Shown piece by piece: positions 1 to 8,665 of a stretch of 22,331 nucleotides of DNA. Location: positions 14,963-37,293 of the forward strand of contig DEHU01000178.1 in assembly GCA_002352125.1 (NCBI GenBank). The letters are read 5' to 3'. The translations under genes and the position numbers were made by a program. The notes beneath the pieces are model-generated. The model did not search any database and was not told the origin of the DNA. It worked only from the letters and a program-made list of their open reading frames with translations. Position 1 is the stretch's first letter. Each line of letters opens with the position of its first letter. Origin of the DNA: Competibacteraceae bacterium UBA2792. GTDB taxonomy: Bacteria; Pseudomonadota; Gammaproteobacteria; Competibacterales; Competibacteraceae.

Positions 1-738
1 TTCTACATCTTGACCTTCCTGATGGGCTTCGGCGCCATCGTGTTGTTGACCGGCCACCCCGAGTTTGCCGATCCCTCCGCGGTCGGTGGCATCAAAGGCG
101 GTCAGAACATGGCGGCGGTCAACCTGTCGGCGGCGGTGGGCGGTAACCTCCTGCTCGGCTTCATCTCCGCAGTCGCCTTCGCGACGATCTTGGCAGTGGT
201 TTCCGGCCTGACTCTGGCCGGCGCCTCGGCCATTTCCCACGACCTGTACGCCAACGTGTTCGCGCACGGTCGCAGCTCCGAGCAGCAAGAAGTGTTCGTC
301 TCCAAGATCGCCACCATCGTATTGGGCATCATCGCCATCCTGCTGGGCATCGCCTTCGAGAAGCAGAACATCGCCTATCTGGTGGCTCTGACCTTCTCGG
401 TAGCAGCCAGCGCCAACTTCCCGATCCTGCTGATGTCGATCTACTACGGCAAGATGACCACCCGCGGCGCGCTGATCGGCGGCTGGTTGGGTCTGATCAC
501 CGCCACCGTGCTGGTGATCGTCGGCCCGACGGTGTGGACGGAGATCCTGAAGCTCGGCGATCCGATCTTCCCGTACAAGTATCCGGCGTTCATCTCGATG
601 ACTATCGCCTTCCTGGGAATTTGGATCGGCTCGATGCTGGACGGCAGCGAGCGTGCCAAGAAGGAACACGAAGCCTTCGAGGCGCAGGACGTGCGCTGCC
701 AGACCGGCATCGGCGCTGAGGGTGCGGCCAGCCACTGA
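1..738 (+). CDS. actP: Cation/acetate symporter ActP, C-terminal part
   Basis: This is the last 245 residues of a sodium:solute symporter. The reading frame is open to the window edge, so the start lies upstream. It closely resembles E. coli ActP as I remember it: the [23 protein letters not shown] region, the SHDLYANVF segment, [16 protein letters not shown], and the IFPYKYPA stretch before the last helix. ActP sits in the inner membrane and imports acetate and other short carboxylates with a cation. Several hydrophobic helices are visible, and the tail after the last helix is polar and ends in GAEGAASH. The following gene is a cNMP/CBS/DUF294 regulator, a partner often found beside actP in gammaproteobacteria. 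A hairpin and a strong terminator separate the two. Identity is confident; a related monocarboxylate permease is the only realistic alternative. Confidence 0.93.
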   Translation, partial: FYILTFLMGFGAIVLLTGHPEFADPSAVGGIKGGQNMAAVNLSAAVGGNLLLGFISAVAFATILAVVSGLTLAGASAISHDLYANVFAHGRSSEQQEVFVSKIATIVLGIIAILLGIAFEKQNIAYLVALTFSVAASANFPILLMSIYYGKMTTRGALIGGWLGLITATVLVIVGPTVWTEILKLGDPIFPYKYPAFISMTIAFLGIWIGSMLDGSERAKKEHEAFEAQDVRCQTGIGAEGAASH

Positions 739-752
739 CCGGTCCCGGCCCA

Positions 753-784
753 GCGGGAGGCTATCGCCATGGCGATCCTCCCGC
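753..784 (+). terminator. Hairpin just after actP
   Basis: GCGGGAGG (753-760) pairs perfectly with CCTCCCGC (777-784). The loop region contains a further palindrome, ATCGCCATGGCGAT. No T-run follows directly, so it may protect the mRNA 3' end or assist the stronger terminator 26 bp downstream. Confidence 0.5.
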
Positions 785-809
785 CGGTTTCGGATTTGCT
801 AAACTAAAT

Positions 810-843
810 CCCCCTTCGGTTACACCGCAAGGGGGTTTTCTTT
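810..843 (+). terminator. Rho-independent terminator after actP
   Basis: CCCCCTT (810-816) pairs with AAGGGGG (829-835), and TTTTCTTT follows at once. This is a classic intrinsic terminator. It ends only 23 bp before the GTG of the next gene, so that gene either relies on readthrough or has a promoter overlapping this region; I see no convincing promoter. Confidence 0.8.
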
Positions 844-866
844 GGACGCAACCGGATGGAACAGCC

Positions 867-2765
867 GTGGCCGCCTCCGACTACCTGGACCAAAAAACTT
901 TCCTCGCCCACCTGCTCCCTTTCGGCCAGTTGCCCGAACCGGAACTAGAAAAGCTTGCTAGGAACATGACGGTCGGTCACTACCGTGCCGGCGAGGTGCT
1001 GCTGAAGGCCGGCGAACGGCCAGCCTATCTTTTTATCGTCATCGACGGCTCGATCTGGGAAATTGATGGCGAGGTGCCGGTTCCGCTCGACGTTCCCGGA
1101 AACGATCCCGCAGTCGTCCGTCAAGGCGAGCGCTCGCTGATGTGCGTGACGTCGTTTTACGCGGCCGAAGACGCCCTCGATGCCCAAGCGCTGCTGGAAG
1201 GCACCAGCAAGCACAGCTTCGTAGTCGCCGAACCGGCCCGTTGCTTCCGCCTGCCTCGGGAAATTTTTCTGCAAACCGTCCGCAGCAATCCGGAGTTCGC
1301 CCATTTTTACGATCGCAAGATCTCGCAACGACTGGCGGCGCGGCCCGATTCCGAAAGCGTGCAGGAACTCTCCGCGTTCACGGTCGCCAAGATCCGGGAC
1401 GTCTACGTTCACCCACCGACCTACGTGGCCGCCGACGCCAGCATTCACGAAACCGCCGTGGCGATGAAAGCGCACAAAACCAATTCGGTCCTGGTCCACT
1501 GCGGCGACGAAATCGGTATCGTGACCGCCACCGATCTGCGGGAGGCCGCCATCATCCAGCGGCGGTCGCTGGATGCACCGGTCGGCACACTAGCGACTTA
1601 CGACCTGATCGGAATGGAGCTGGATGATTTTCTGTTCAACGCCTTGCTGCAGATGACCCGCCACAACGTCAACCGGCTGGTCATCCGGGAAGGTACAACC
1701 GTTCACGGCATCCTCGAACAGATCGACTTGCTGAGCTACCTTTCCAACCATTCGCACCTGATCGCTTTACAAATCGAGCGTGCGCATTCCAGAGAGGAAC
1801 TGAAATGGGCCAGCCGCGATTTGGTCAACGTCATCCGCGATCTGCACGGCAAGGGCATCAAGATCCGCTACATCATGCAGTTGGTCTCCGAACTGAACAA
1901 GAAGGTGCTGCAAAAGCTGTTCGAACTGCTGGTCCCATCGGAAGTGGTAGACAACTCTTGCCTATTGGTGCTCGGCAGCGAAGGACGCGAAGAACAGGTA
2001 CTCAAGACTGACCAGGACAATGCCCTGATCCTACGCGACGATTTTTCTCATCCCGATTTGGATCGAATCGCCGCAGAATTCACCGAAAGCCTGCTCGATT
2101 TCGGCTATCCTCGCTGTCCCGGCAACATCATGGTCGTGAATCCGTACTGGACCAAATCGGTCGCAGCGTTCAAGGAATCGCTGTTTCAATGGATCGTCCA
2201 CCCTGCCTCCGACTCTTTCCTGCAGTTCGCCATTTTCTGCGACGCCAAGGCGGTGGCCGGCGATGAAAACCTGCTCCGGCACGTCAAGGATCGGATGTAT
2301 CGCTTGCTCGGCGACCACCGCTCCTTCTACGGCCAGTTCGCCAAAACGACGGTCGCGTTCGAAACGCCGCTGGGTTTTTTCACCAATTTCGTGCTTGAGA
2401 AAAATCGCGATGAATTGGATATTAAAAAGGGTGGTATCTTCCCCATCGTCCACGGCGTTCGCAGCTTGGCTTTGGAGTACCGCCTGCCGCAAACCAACAC
2501 CATCGAGCGAATTACCGCCTTAAGCCAGCGCAACTTGTTCCAGCCGTCTTTCGGGATCGAATTGATCGAGGCGTTCACGTTCATGTCCACGCTGCGGACC
2601 AAAGCCGGGCTGCAAAAAATCGAGCAGGGGCTATCGCAGGATAATTACTTGAATCCAAAAGAACTCAATAAGCTGGAGCGAGAACTGTTGCGCGACTCGC
2701 TCAAGATCGTCAACGAATTCAAAAAGTTTATCGCTTATCACTTCAAGCTCGGCATGATCAGTTGA
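867..2765 (+). CDS. cNMP-binding / CBS / DUF294 nucleotidyltransferase-like regulator
   Basis: A 632-residue soluble regulatory protein. Order of parts: a cyclic-nucleotide-binding-like beta roll (about residues 15-150, with GEVLLKAGERPAYLFIVIDG), a CBS pair (about 175-300), a nucleotidyltransferase-like domain DUF294 (about 320-460), and its helical C-terminal partner (about 480-625). The transferase motif is intact: GSEGREEQ at 370-377 followed by TDQDN at 381-385, the same pattern as in GlnD-type enzymes. The start is GTG, preceded by GGATGGA; no better start is visible. Family members commonly sit next to actP, so a role in controlling acetate uptake or use is likely, but substrate and ligand are unknown. 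The GlnD-like motif makes nucleotidyl transfer plausible, not proven. Confidence 0.85.
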   Translation: MAASDYLDQKTFLAHLLPFGQLPEPELEKLARNMTVGHYRAGEVLLKAGERPAYLFIVIDGSIWEIDGEVPVPLDVPGNDPAVVRQGERSLMCVTSFYAAEDALDAQALLEGTSKHSFVVAEPARCFRLPREIFLQTVRSNPEFAHFYDRKISQRLAARPDSESVQELSAFTVAKIRDVYVHPPTYVAADASIHETAVAMKAHKTNSVLVHCGDEIGIVTATDLREAAIIQRRSLDAPVGTLATYDLIGMELDDFLFNALLQMTRHNVNRLVIREGTTVHGILEQIDLLSYLSNHSHLIALQIERAHSREELKWASRDLVNVIRDLHGKGIKIRYIMQLVSELNKKVLQKLFELLVPSEVVDNSCLLVLGSEGREEQVLKTDQDNALILRDDFSHPDLDRIAAEFTESLLDFGYPRCPGNIMVVNPYWTKSVAAFKESLFQWIVHPASDSFLQFAIFCDAKAVAGDENLLRHVKDRMYRLLGDHRSFYGQFAKTTVAFETPLGFFTNFVLEKNRDELDIKKGGIFPIVHGVRSLALEYRLPQTNTIERITALSQRNLFQPSFGIELIEAFTFMSTLRTKAGLQKIEQGLSQDNYLNPKELNKLERELLRDSLKIVNEFKKFIAYHFKLGMIS

Positions 2766-2790
2766 TCGAACCTCCGCATAAGGCTTTCCC

Positions 2791-4575
2791 TTGAAAACGC
2801 ATCTGCAAGCTCTCGTCACTCAAGCCCTCCAACATCTGCTCGGGGAGGGCTTGTTGTCCGGCGCCGTGCCGACGGACGTTCCGATGGAACGCGCCCGCGA
2901 TCGGAATCACGGCGATTTTGCCAGCGCCATCGCGCTCATGCTGGCGAAAGCGGCCGGCCGCAAACCTCGCGAACTGGCCGAGCGCATCGTCGCCGCACTT
3001 CCCGGTTCCGATCACGTCGCCAAAGTGGAAATCGCCGGTCCCGGTTTCATCAACTTTTTCTTGGCACCGACCGCCTATCGTGCGGTGGTCGAGCAGATCC
3101 TCGATCGCGGAAACGCTTTCGGCCGGGGCGAGCTTGGCGCCGGCCGACGGGTGCAAGTGGAGTTCGTCTCCGCCAATCCGACCGGTCCGCTGCACGTCGG
3201 CCACGGTCGCGGCGCCGCCTTCGGCGCTACCGTCGCCAACTTGCTGGATGCCGTCGGCTACCAAGTTCATCGCGAATATTACGTCAACGATGCCGGTCGG
3301 CAGATGAACATCCTCGCCGTCAGCATCTGGCTACGCTATCTCGAACACTGCGGCGAACGGCTCCAGTTTCCCAGCAACGGCTACCGGGGCGATTACGTGC
3401 GCGCCATCGCCGCCCGCATTTACGCCGAGCATGGCGGTGCCTACGTCATGCCGGCGGCGCGGGTGTTCAAAAACTTGCCCCAGGACGATATCCAAGACGA
3501 GGCCGGCAATCTCGTCACCGTCGGTGACAAAGAAGCGCATATCGATGCTCTGGTCGAGCGCGCCAAGACTTTATTGGGCAACCACCGTTACCGCTTTATC
3601 TTCGATCTGGGTCTGAACACGATTCTCGACGACATTCGCGACGACCTGCGAGAATTTGGCGTGGTGTACGAGAAGTGGTATTCGGAACGCACTCTGGAAG
3701 CGAGCGGCGCGGTCGAAAAGGCGATCGACCGGCTACGCGACGCCGGCTACGTTTACGAGCAGGATGGGGCATCGTGGTTTCGCTCCAGTGCCTTCGGCGA
3801 CGAAAAGGACCGGGTGGTGCGACGGGAAAACGGCCAAACCACCTATTTCGCCTCCGATATCGCCTACCATCTGGAAAAATTCGAACGCGGTTTCGATCTG
3901 GTGATCGACGTGTGGGGCGCCGATCATCATGGCTACATCCCCCGAGTCAAGGCCGCCCTACAGGCGATGGGCGAAAACCCCGACCGGTTGGCCGTTCTGC
4001 TGGTACAGTTCGCCATTCTCTATCGCGGCGGCGAACGGGCACAGATGTCCACCCGCTCCGGCGAGTTCGTGACCTTGCGCGAGCTGCGGCGGGAAGTCGG
4101 CAACGATGCCGCCCGCTTCTTTTACGTGATGCGCAAAAGCGAGCAACACCTGGATTTCGACCTCGATCTAGCCAAATCGCAGTCCAAGGATAATCCCGTA
4201 TACTACGTGCAGTATGCGCACGCCCGGGTATGCAGCGTGCTGAGGCAATTGCGCGAAAAAGAACTGTCTCGCGACGAGGCGCGCGGCCGGGCTCACTTGG
4301 CGCTGTTGACCGAACCGCACGAGGAGCTTTTGCTGGTTGCGTTATCCCGTTATCCGGAGGTGGTCGAAGCGGCCGCCCTCAACCACGAACCGCACCAGTT
4401 AGCCCATTATCTGCGGGAATTGGCCAACGCCTTTCACGCTTACTACAACGAACACCGGGTCCTGGTATCGGACGACGCGCTGCGCGATGCCCGGCTCAAC
4501 CTGAGCTTGGCCACGCGGCAGGTCATCAAAAACGGTCTCGCCCTGTTGGGCGTTTCGGCTCCGGAGGTCATGTGA
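2791..4575 (+). CDS. argS: Arginyl-tRNA synthetase
   Basis: ArgS is a class I synthetase that charges tRNA-Arg in the cytoplasm. The 594-residue product has the usual length. It has an N-terminal additional domain, then the ATP-binding HVGH motif at about residues 135-138 in [14 protein letters not shown]. The KMSKS-equivalent loop reads QMSTR at about 418-422; ArgS enzymes often diverge at this motif. The [15 protein letters not shown] segment and the C-terminal anticodon-binding region ending in [10 protein letters not shown] are typical of ArgS. The start is a TTG with a weak AAGG upstream, chosen because the protein then begins [13 protein letters not shown], as ArgS should. Its stop codon overlaps the GTG start of the next gene, indicating translational coupling. 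Confidence 0.96.
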   Translation: MKTHLQALVTQALQHLLGEGLLSGAVPTDVPMERARDRNHGDFASAIALMLAKAAGRKPRELAERIVAALPGSDHVAKVEIAGPGFINFFLAPTAYRAVVEQILDRGNAFGRGELGAGRRVQVEFVSANPTGPLHVGHGRGAAFGATVANLLDAVGYQVHREYYVNDAGRQMNILAVSIWLRYLEHCGERLQFPSNGYRGDYVRAIAARIYAEHGGAYVMPAARVFKNLPQDDIQDEAGNLVTVGDKEAHIDALVERAKTLLGNHRYRFIFDLGLNTILDDIRDDLREFGVVYEKWYSERTLEASGAVEKAIDRLRDAGYVYEQDGASWFRSSAFGDEKDRVVRRENGQTTYFASDIAYHLEKFERGFDLVIDVWGADHHGYIPRVKAALQAMGENPDRLAVLLVQFAILYRGGERAQMSTRSGEFVTLRELRREVGNDAARFFYVMRKSEQHLDFDLDLAKSQSKDNPVYYVQYAHARVCSVLRQLREKELSRDEARGRAHLALLTEPHEELLLVALSRYPEVVEAAALNHEPHQLAHYLRELANAFHAYYNEHRVLVSDDALRDARLNLSLATRQVIKNGLALLGVSAPEVM

Positions 4576-5129
4576 GCATCCGACGCGACTACAAACCCGC
4601 CTCGACCTGGCAGCGCCGTCGCCAAGTCGTGCGCCGGCACGGCCTGTTGGTGATCACGCTGGTCCTGATCGGCCTGTTTGCTGGCTTGCTGGCCTATATC
4701 AGGCAGGGCGGTCAACCATCGCCCTCTGCCGCGACCGCGCCGGCCACGCCAGCTCGACCGCCTGTTTCTGCCGCGCCGGCGATGCCAAAACCCCCGGCTC
4801 AGGCTGTACCGGCCCAAACCGTGCCGACGCCGGCCGGACCCAAATACGACTTCTACACCGAACTGCCCAAGCGGCAGATCGAGATTCGGCGAGGAGAAGC
4901 CAAGCCGCAAAGCGCACCACCGACGCAACCCAACCGGACCCAGCCAGCGGCCGAACCGCTCCGCAAGCCAGCGGCTCCAAAGAAGAATACGGCGACGCCG
5001 ACTGTGGCCGCGGCCGGCACCAGCACCGCCAAGCCAGTCAAGCAACCACGATCTTCGAGCCCGCCGTCCCGCACGGTTTCGCCGCCATCGCCTGTCACGC
5101 GCCCGCCGATTGCCGCGCAAACGGATTAA
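4572..5129 (+). CDS. FtsN-like membrane protein lacking a SPOR domain
   Basis: A 185-residue protein starting at a GTG that overlaps the argS stop (ATGTGA). It has a short basic cytoplasmic head, one membrane helix at about 24-43, then a long periplasmic tail rich in Pro, Ala and Thr. Residues 91-99 read KYDFYTELP, the short motif found just after the membrane segment in the FtsN-like SPOR proteins that often follow argS in gammaproteobacteria. Those relatives end in a roughly 70-residue peptidoglycan-binding SPOR domain. Here the chain instead ends in low-complexity sequence at residue 185, and no SPOR-like sequence appears in another frame before the next gene. A role near the division septum is an inference from position and motif. 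It may be truncated or a lineage variant. Confidence 0.7.
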   Translation: MSIRRDYKPASTWQRRRQVVRRHGLLVITLVLIGLFAGLLAYIRQGGQPSPSAATAPATPARPPVSAAPAMPKPPAQAVPAQTVPTPAGPKYDFYTELPKRQIEIRRGEAKPQSAPPTQPNRTQPAAEPLRKPAAPKKNTATPTVAAAGTSTAKPVKQPRSSSPPSRTVSPPSPVTRPPIAAQTD

Positions 5130-5243
5130 GAAATCGCCACTGCAACCCCTCGTTCTCTTGAAAGGAGACGGTTTGGAAGAAAGGGCAACATCGTTTCGCG
5201 GCGGCCAAACAACGTTCGATCCCACGGCTGATGGATTATCGCC

Positions 5244-6671
5244 ATGAACCTTCCCGACATTGTCCGGACTTACCTGGATCGGCAGCAACTTCCCTACCGG
5301 TTGATCCCCTACCGATCCAACGAAACACCCGGCCAAGCGGCGGAGAGGCTCGATATCCCCGTCCGCCGGGTAGTGCGCACCGCGCTGCTGAAAGATGCGG
5401 CTGGGCCGATCATGGCCGTTTTGCCGTATAACCATATCCTGGATTTTTCGATGTTATGTCGGCTTCTGCAGCGCGAACTGGAACCGCTCGACGGCAGCGA
5501 AGCCACTCGCTTCTTCCAAAGCCACGGCTGCAAACCGGAGTCTCGCCCGCCTTTACCGGCCGTTTTTGGCATACCCGCCCTAGTCGATACCAGCTTGGCC
5601 GCAACCGGCGGCGGCGAGATTTATATTTATTTCGAGGGCGGCGGCGACAGCCTTGTGGAGGTGCGAAGCGACGACTTCCACAAATTGCTCGACCAAGCGC
5701 GCTGGGAACGCTTCGCGATTCCGACGAACGATCTCGATTTCCTGGGCAGCCACCAGACGCTTACGCCGCACAATTTGTCTAGCCTCACCAACCGATACAC
5801 GCCAGCGCAATTGCATGCGGGAACCGAATCTATCGCCGAACTGCCGCCCATGCCGCAAGCCGTGCAGGAACTGCTGGCCTTGCGCGCCGCTCCACACGCC
5901 GACGTTCAGGAGGTCATTCGTTTCGCCGAACGAGACACCACCCTCGCCGCCCAGGTCGTTTACTGGGCGCGCGTTCCGCTCAACGGCCATCATGGCATGG
6001 TGGATTCGTTGCAAACCGCCATCGAGCAGGTTTTGGGACCGAAAAACTCGATCAGCCTGATGCTGGGTTCCAGCATGGGCCAAGGCTTTCGCGTACCCGT
6101 CGATGGACCGGTCGGATTGCAGGCTCTCTGGCAACACAGCGTTTACTGCGCTGCCCTGGTCGGCGAACTGGTCAAAATCTTACCCGAACCGCCGTGCGTC
6201 GATCCGGAATTGGCGTACTTATGCGGGCTCTTGCACGATTTTGGCTATTTGGTGCTCGGCCATACCCTCCCGGCCCGTTTCTTTCTGCTCAACCGGTTTC
6301 TGGCCGTCAACCGGCACGCACCGATAATCGACGTGGAACGGTATGTCATGGGAGCCGAGCACTGGCAAATCGGCGCCTGGCTCATGCAGTCCTGGAATCT
6401 GCCAGAGGAGGTCATCGCGGCCGCGCGCTGGCACCATCGCGAGGACAGCACGCATCCTCACGCCGAATACTCCAACTTGGTGCTGATCGCCAACCGGTTG
6501 CTGCATTACGTCGGCCTGGGGGAGGAGCACAATAACCGGCTGCCCGCGCTGGCCATGTTCATGCTCGGCATTACCCGCGACCAGGCGATGATGGCGGTGG
6601 AACAAATCCACTCCAACATGGCGGAACTGGACAGCCTGTGCGCGGTGCTGCCGCTGCCTCCAGAAACTTGA
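5244..6671 (+). CDS. YbaK-like domain fused to HDOD domain
   Basis: A 475-residue cytoplasmic protein with two recognisable halves. Residues 1-160 resemble the YbaK/ProX aminoacyl-tRNA deacylase fold (YRLIPYRSNETPGQAAERLDIP, then RTALLKD with a lysine near residue 50, and GGGEIYIYFEGGG). Residues about 200-430 form an HDOD domain: PPMPQAVQELL at its start, IRFAERDTTLAAQVVYWAR, and GLLHDFGY with the His-Asp pair at 331-332. HDOD proteins are output or scaffold modules in signalling and stress control. YbaK domains hydrolyse mischarged tRNA, though in fusions the activity may be lost. The ATG at 5244 places the YbaK fold at the very N-terminus. The upstream gap of 114 bp shows no clear promoter. 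The function of the fusion is unknown. Confidence 0.82.
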   Translation: MNLPDIVRTYLDRQQLPYRLIPYRSNETPGQAAERLDIPVRRVVRTALLKDAAGPIMAVLPYNHILDFSMLCRLLQRELEPLDGSEATRFFQSHGCKPESRPPLPAVFGIPALVDTSLAATGGGEIYIYFEGGGDSLVEVRSDDFHKLLDQARWERFAIPTNDLDFLGSHQTLTPHNLSSLTNRYTPAQLHAGTESIAELPPMPQAVQELLALRAAPHADVQEVIRFAERDTTLAAQVVYWARVPLNGHHGMVDSLQTAIEQVLGPKNSISLMLGSSMGQGFRVPVDGPVGLQALWQHSVYCAALVGELVKILPEPPCVDPELAYLCGLLHDFGYLVLGHTLPARFFLLNRFLAVNRHAPIIDVERYVMGAEHWQIGAWLMQSWNLPEEVIAAARWHHREDSTHPHAEYSNLVLIANRLLHYVGLGEEHNNRLPALAMFMLGITRDQAMMAVEQIHSNMAELDSLCAVLPLPPET

Positions 6672-6700
6672 GGCGGCTAACCATCGAAGCGGCGGGGAAC

Positions 6701-6721
6701 GCGCGGGAGAGGCCACCGCGC
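6701..6721. terminator. GC-rich hairpin between convergent genes
   Basis: GCGCGG (6701-6706) pairs with CCGCGC (6716-6721) in the 54-bp gap between the HDOD gene and speA, which converge here. No T-run follows on either strand, so it is only a possible bidirectional 3' end structure. Confidence 0.25.
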
Positions 6722-6725
6722 CCGA

Positions 6726-8633
6726 TCAGGGTTCCAGGTAGGTAAAACCGCTCAATCCCGCTGCCAGCTCCGCCAGATAAGCAGTCCGCCGCGCCGCATC
6801 GAGATCGGCGGCCTCGATCTTGTCGCGATAGGCCGCCAGCAGAGCCTCCGGCTCGAAGCGCACGTAACGCAACAGATCGGCCACGGTATCGCCGTGGGAC
6901 GGCTCGATCAGCCGATAACCGCCGTCCTCGGTCAACTCCACGTTGACCGCTGCGGTATCGCCGAACAGGTTGTGCATGTCGCCGAGAATTTCCTGGTATG
7001 CGCCCAACAGGAAAATTCCCAGCAAACACGGTTGGCCGGCCCGGTAAGGCGGGAGCGGCAGGGTGGTCTCCACGCCCTCCCCGTCCACGTAACGATCAAT
7101 GCAACCGTCGGAATCGCAGGTTAGATCCTGTAGCACCGCCCGGCAGATTGGCGGCTCGGTCAAACCCTGTAGCGGCAGGATCGGGAAAATTTGATCCAGC
7201 GCCCACACGTCCGGCATCGACTGGAACACCGAGAAATTCAGGAACAGTTTCTCGGCCAGCTTGTCGTTCAGTTCGTCCAGCAGTTCGCGATGGGCGCGAG
7301 CGGCGGGATTGAGCAGCGGTTGCAGCTTGCGGCAGATGGCGAAATATAGTTGCTCGGCACGGGCGCGCTGCTCCAGCCCCAGCACGCCGTGCAGGTACAG
7401 GTCGCGCGCTTCGGCCAACCAGCGGGCGGCATCGTGGCAAGCCTCCACCGCCGACCCGCGCGAAACGGTCCGGTATACCTTCCAAAGGTTATGAAGAAGC
7501 AAAGGATCGCCAGTTCCCGGGACGGGCGGCAACTGACCGCCTGGTGCTGGTTCGCGGTCGATCACCTCGGTGATCAGCACGGCGTGATGGGCGGTCAAAG
7601 CCCGCCCCGATTCGCTAAACAGATGCGGATGCGGCAGGTTCTGCTCGGTGCAGACTTCCCACAGCGCGTAGACCACGTTGTTGGCATATTCCCCCACGCT
7701 GTAGTTCATCGAACAATCGCTGCGCGAACCGGTCCCCTCGTAATCCACTCCCAGTCCACCGCCGACATCCACCCATTTTAGGCGGGCGCCTAGCCGCCAC
7801 AGCTCGGCGTAGTGGCGCCCCACTTCTCGCAAACCGCGCCGAATGTCGTGGATATTGGCGATTTGCGAGCCCAAATGCGCATGCAACAGGATCAAGCTAT
7901 CCAGCATTCCCTGTTTTCGCAACTGCCAAATAGCTTCTAATACTTGGCTAGCGGACAAGCCGAACTTGGATTTTTCTCCCCCTGTGTTCTGCCACTTGCC
8001 GGCTCCAATCGAGGTCAAGCGCACCCGTATCCCCAGTTGCGGCAACACGTCGAGCCGGCGCGACTCCTCGATAACCAGGTCCAATTCGGATAGTTTTTCG
8101 ACCACGATGAATAGATTGAGCCCCAACCGCTGGCCGATCAGCGCCAAGCGGATGTATTCGCGGTCTTTATAGCCGTTGCAAACCACGACTCCACCCGGTT
8201 GGGACAGGCCCAGCACCGCCATCAGTTCCGGCTTGCTACCCGCTTCCAGGCCAACTCGCGATCCGCCGTGGCGGACGATCTCGCTCACCACATGCCGCTG
8301 CTGGTTGACTTTGATCGGATAGACGGCGGTGTAACGGCCTTGGTAGTTCATTTCGCCGATGGCTGCGGCGAAAGCGTCGCACAAGGTATCGACCCGGTCG
8401 TGCAGAATGTGGCTGAACCGCGCTAACACCGGCAACCCGTAACCGAGACTCCGCATCTCCCCAGCCAAGGCAGATAGTTCGATCCCCGGATGGTTTGTCC
8501 GACGCGGCGACCGTACTCGCGCCTGGCCCGCGTCGTCGATCTCGAAGTAGCCGCCCCCCCAGCGAGCGGTATTGTATACTTCGCGCGCCTGGGCTACGGT
8601 CCAAGCGGGCTGCGGCTGCCGCATGTCGTTCAC
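6726..8633 (-). CDS. speA: Biosynthetic arginine decarboxylase
   Basis: SpeA is a PLP enzyme of alanine-racemase fold that converts arginine to agmatine, the first step of the arginine route to putrescine. The 635-residue product matches the E. coli enzyme along its length. Seen motifs: the PLP lysine K108 in YPIKVNQQRHVV, VVCNGYKDREYIRLALIG, GEKSKFGLS, HLGSQIANI, DVGGGLGVDYEGT, and the C-terminal DLTCDSDGCIDRYVDG carrying the conserved cysteine. It ends GLSGFTYLEP, as in SpeA. The GTG at 8633 is preferred because GGAGG lies 10 nt upstream; an ATG three codons further in is the alternative. It is divergent from speE, which uses decarboxylated SAM and putrescine. No agmatine-using enzyme or SpeD is in the window. 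Confidence 0.96.
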   Translation of the reverse strand: MNDMRQPQPAWTVAQAREVYNTARWGGGYFEIDDAGQARVRSPRRTNHPGIELSALAGEMRSLGYGLPVLARFSHILHDRVDTLCDAFAAAIGEMNYQGRYTAVYPIKVNQQRHVVSEIVRHGGSRVGLEAGSKPELMAVLGLSQPGGVVVCNGYKDREYIRLALIGQRLGLNLFIVVEKLSELDLVIEESRRLDVLPQLGIRVRLTSIGAGKWQNTGGEKSKFGLSASQVLEAIWQLRKQGMLDSLILLHAHLGSQIANIHDIRRGLREVGRHYAELWRLGARLKWVDVGGGLGVDYEGTGSRSDCSMNYSVGEYANNVVYALWEVCTEQNLPHPHLFSESGRALTAHHAVLITEVIDREPAPGGQLPPVPGTGDPLLLHNLWKVYRTVSRGSAVEACHDAARWLAEARDLYLHGVLGLEQRARAEQLYFAICRKLQPLLNPAARAHRELLDELNDKLAEKLFLNFSVFQSMPDVWALDQIFPILPLQGLTEPPICRAVLQDLTCDSDGCIDRYVDGEGVETTLPLPPYRAGQPCLLGIFLLGAYQEILGDMHNLFGDTAAVNVELTEDGGYRLIEPSHGDTVADLLRYVRFEPEALLAAYRDKIEAADLDAARRTAYLAELAAGLSGFTYLEP

Positions 8634-8665
8634 TGCCGTTCATCCTCCGCCAGAAAGGGCTCGAC

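Noticed and set aside
4443..5435. Large arginine- and glycine-rich open frame on the minus strand
   Set aside because: It is the shadow of GC-rich, proline/alanine-coding sequence of the FtsN-like gene; it has no recognisable domain and overlaps three plus-strand genes.
8575..8580. TATACT as a -10 box for speE inside the speA start
   Set aside because: No -35 lies at the right distance and the upstream TG is not in extended -10 register; kept only as a weak possibility.
8495..8665. Upstream extension of the speE frame
   Set aside because: It runs antisense through the start of speA, and the spermidine synthase family begins at the GTG at 8666 with a good ribosome site.
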